Program-made: the position numbers and the translations under genes
DNA from: Burkholderia sp. Leaf177
GTDB taxonomy: Bacteria > Pseudomonadota > Gammaproteobacteria > Burkholderiales > Burkholderiaceae
Reading direction: 5' to 3'
DNA: 64,000 nt
Assembly: GCF_001424345.1 (NCBI RefSeq)
Contig: NZ_LMPF01000020.1
Span: forward strand, 62,001 to 126,000
Shown here: one piece after another, positions 63,809 to 64,000 of the stretch
Position numbering within the stretch: position 1 is the first letter of the stretch
How the letters are laid out: each line of letters begins with the position of its first letter
Notes under the pieces: model-generated
The model's input: only the letters and a program-made list of their open reading frames with translations
Database searches by the model: none
What the model was told of the DNA's origin: nothing

Positions 63809-64000
63809 CAGATTCCCACCCTCTGGAAAAGGATTGCGAACACGGCATCCGCCAGAATCACGATGGTGATGGACGACACCACCGAGGTGGTCGTGCCTTC
63901 GCCCAGGCTTTGCGAATTCGCCTTGATGCGAAAGCCGAAATGACACGCGGCCAGCGCGATCAGCATGCCGAACACCACGCCTTTGCCAAGCCCGATCCAC
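63808..64000 (-). CDS. MlaE-family ABC permease, C-terminal part (5' end outside window)
   Basis: 63 residues before the stop at 63808. GLGKGVVFGMLIALAACHFGF, GEGTTTSVVSSITIVILADAVFAILF (as blocks) are the usual end of MlaE permeases. It precedes and overlaps the ATPase gene by one base. The rest lies beyond the right edge. Confidence 0.9.
   Translation of the reverse strand, partial: WIGLGKGVVFGMLIALAACHFGFRIKANSQSLGEGTTTSVVSSITIVILADAVFAILFQRVGI

Noticed and set aside
63809..64000. N-terminal extension of the ABC ATPase to the window edge
   Set aside because: It lies on the MlaE permease coding sequence in another frame; the ATG at 63808 is coupled to the permease stop.

Overview
The window looks like part of a main chromosome of a Burkholderia-group betaproteobacterium (Burkholderia, Paraburkholderia or Caballeronia). 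The assignment rests on the high GC content, the neighbourhoods ptsL-ptsH-ptsI next to gshB-gshA, glnK-amtB next to ubiK and comM, and dctA-dctB-dctD, and on a cytochrome c oxidase subunit II that carries a C-terminal OmpA domain. It is inferred from gene content only. No rRNA, tRNA, CRISPR array, insertion sequence or prophage was found. Nearly all of it is core metabolism.

Layout. 1-480: 3' end of rpoH and its terminator. 528-4430: cyoABCD (minus), a ubiquinol oxidase without its own cyoE. 4431-6420: a secreted DUF1996 protein with AT-rich flanks. 6421-13415: N-acetylglucosamine operon (nagA, SIS-type deaminase, a triple-domain EIIA-HPr-EI protein and the membrane IICB transporter), all minus, led by a near-consensus promoter at 13388-13415. 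13694-14647: a MarR-GNAT protein. 14681-24720: a large aa3 cytochrome c oxidase cluster (sco, ctaB, ctaA, an SCO-like protein, SURF1, ctaE, a DUF2970 protein, ctaG, a 46-residue assembly protein, ctaD, ctaC). CtaB makes heme O and probably serves both oxidases in the window.

24823-31248: housekeeping genes (DUF2244, bioC-like, comF, trmL, gpsA, secB, grxC, rhodanese, gpmA). 31618-34094: carboxy-terminal protease and MoeB/ThiF. 34174-36728: two tandem TibC-type autotransporter heptosyltransferases with no autotransporter in the window. 36716-39477: regulatory PTS (ptsI, ptsH, EIIA-Man). 39780-42191: glutathione synthesis. 42477-44503: glnK-amtB behind a sigma-54 promoter. 44801-46759: ubiK and comM.

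46760-47138 is a convergent intergenic region with a cluster of DnaA-box-like 9-mers. Then come a lipoprotein and a TlpA-like thioredoxin. 48448-53314: dctD-dctB-dctA with a sigma-54 promoter before dctA. 53594-58470: lipA-lipB, a DUF2917/LysR pair, a ybeD homologue and a D,D-carboxypeptidase. 58916-64000: an alpha/beta hydrolase, a ferredoxin-like protein, a VanZ protein and an Mla-type lipid transport operon (permease truncated by the window edge, ATPase, MlaD, lipoprotein).

No wholly new multi-gene system stands out. The items most worth a second look are the DnaA-box cluster between two convergent genes, the orphan tandem heptosyltransferases, the secreted DUF1996 protein with a DNRLRE-like C-terminus, the NagE protein with a second EIIB-like domain that lacks the active cysteine, and the CtaC-cytochrome c-OmpA fusion.
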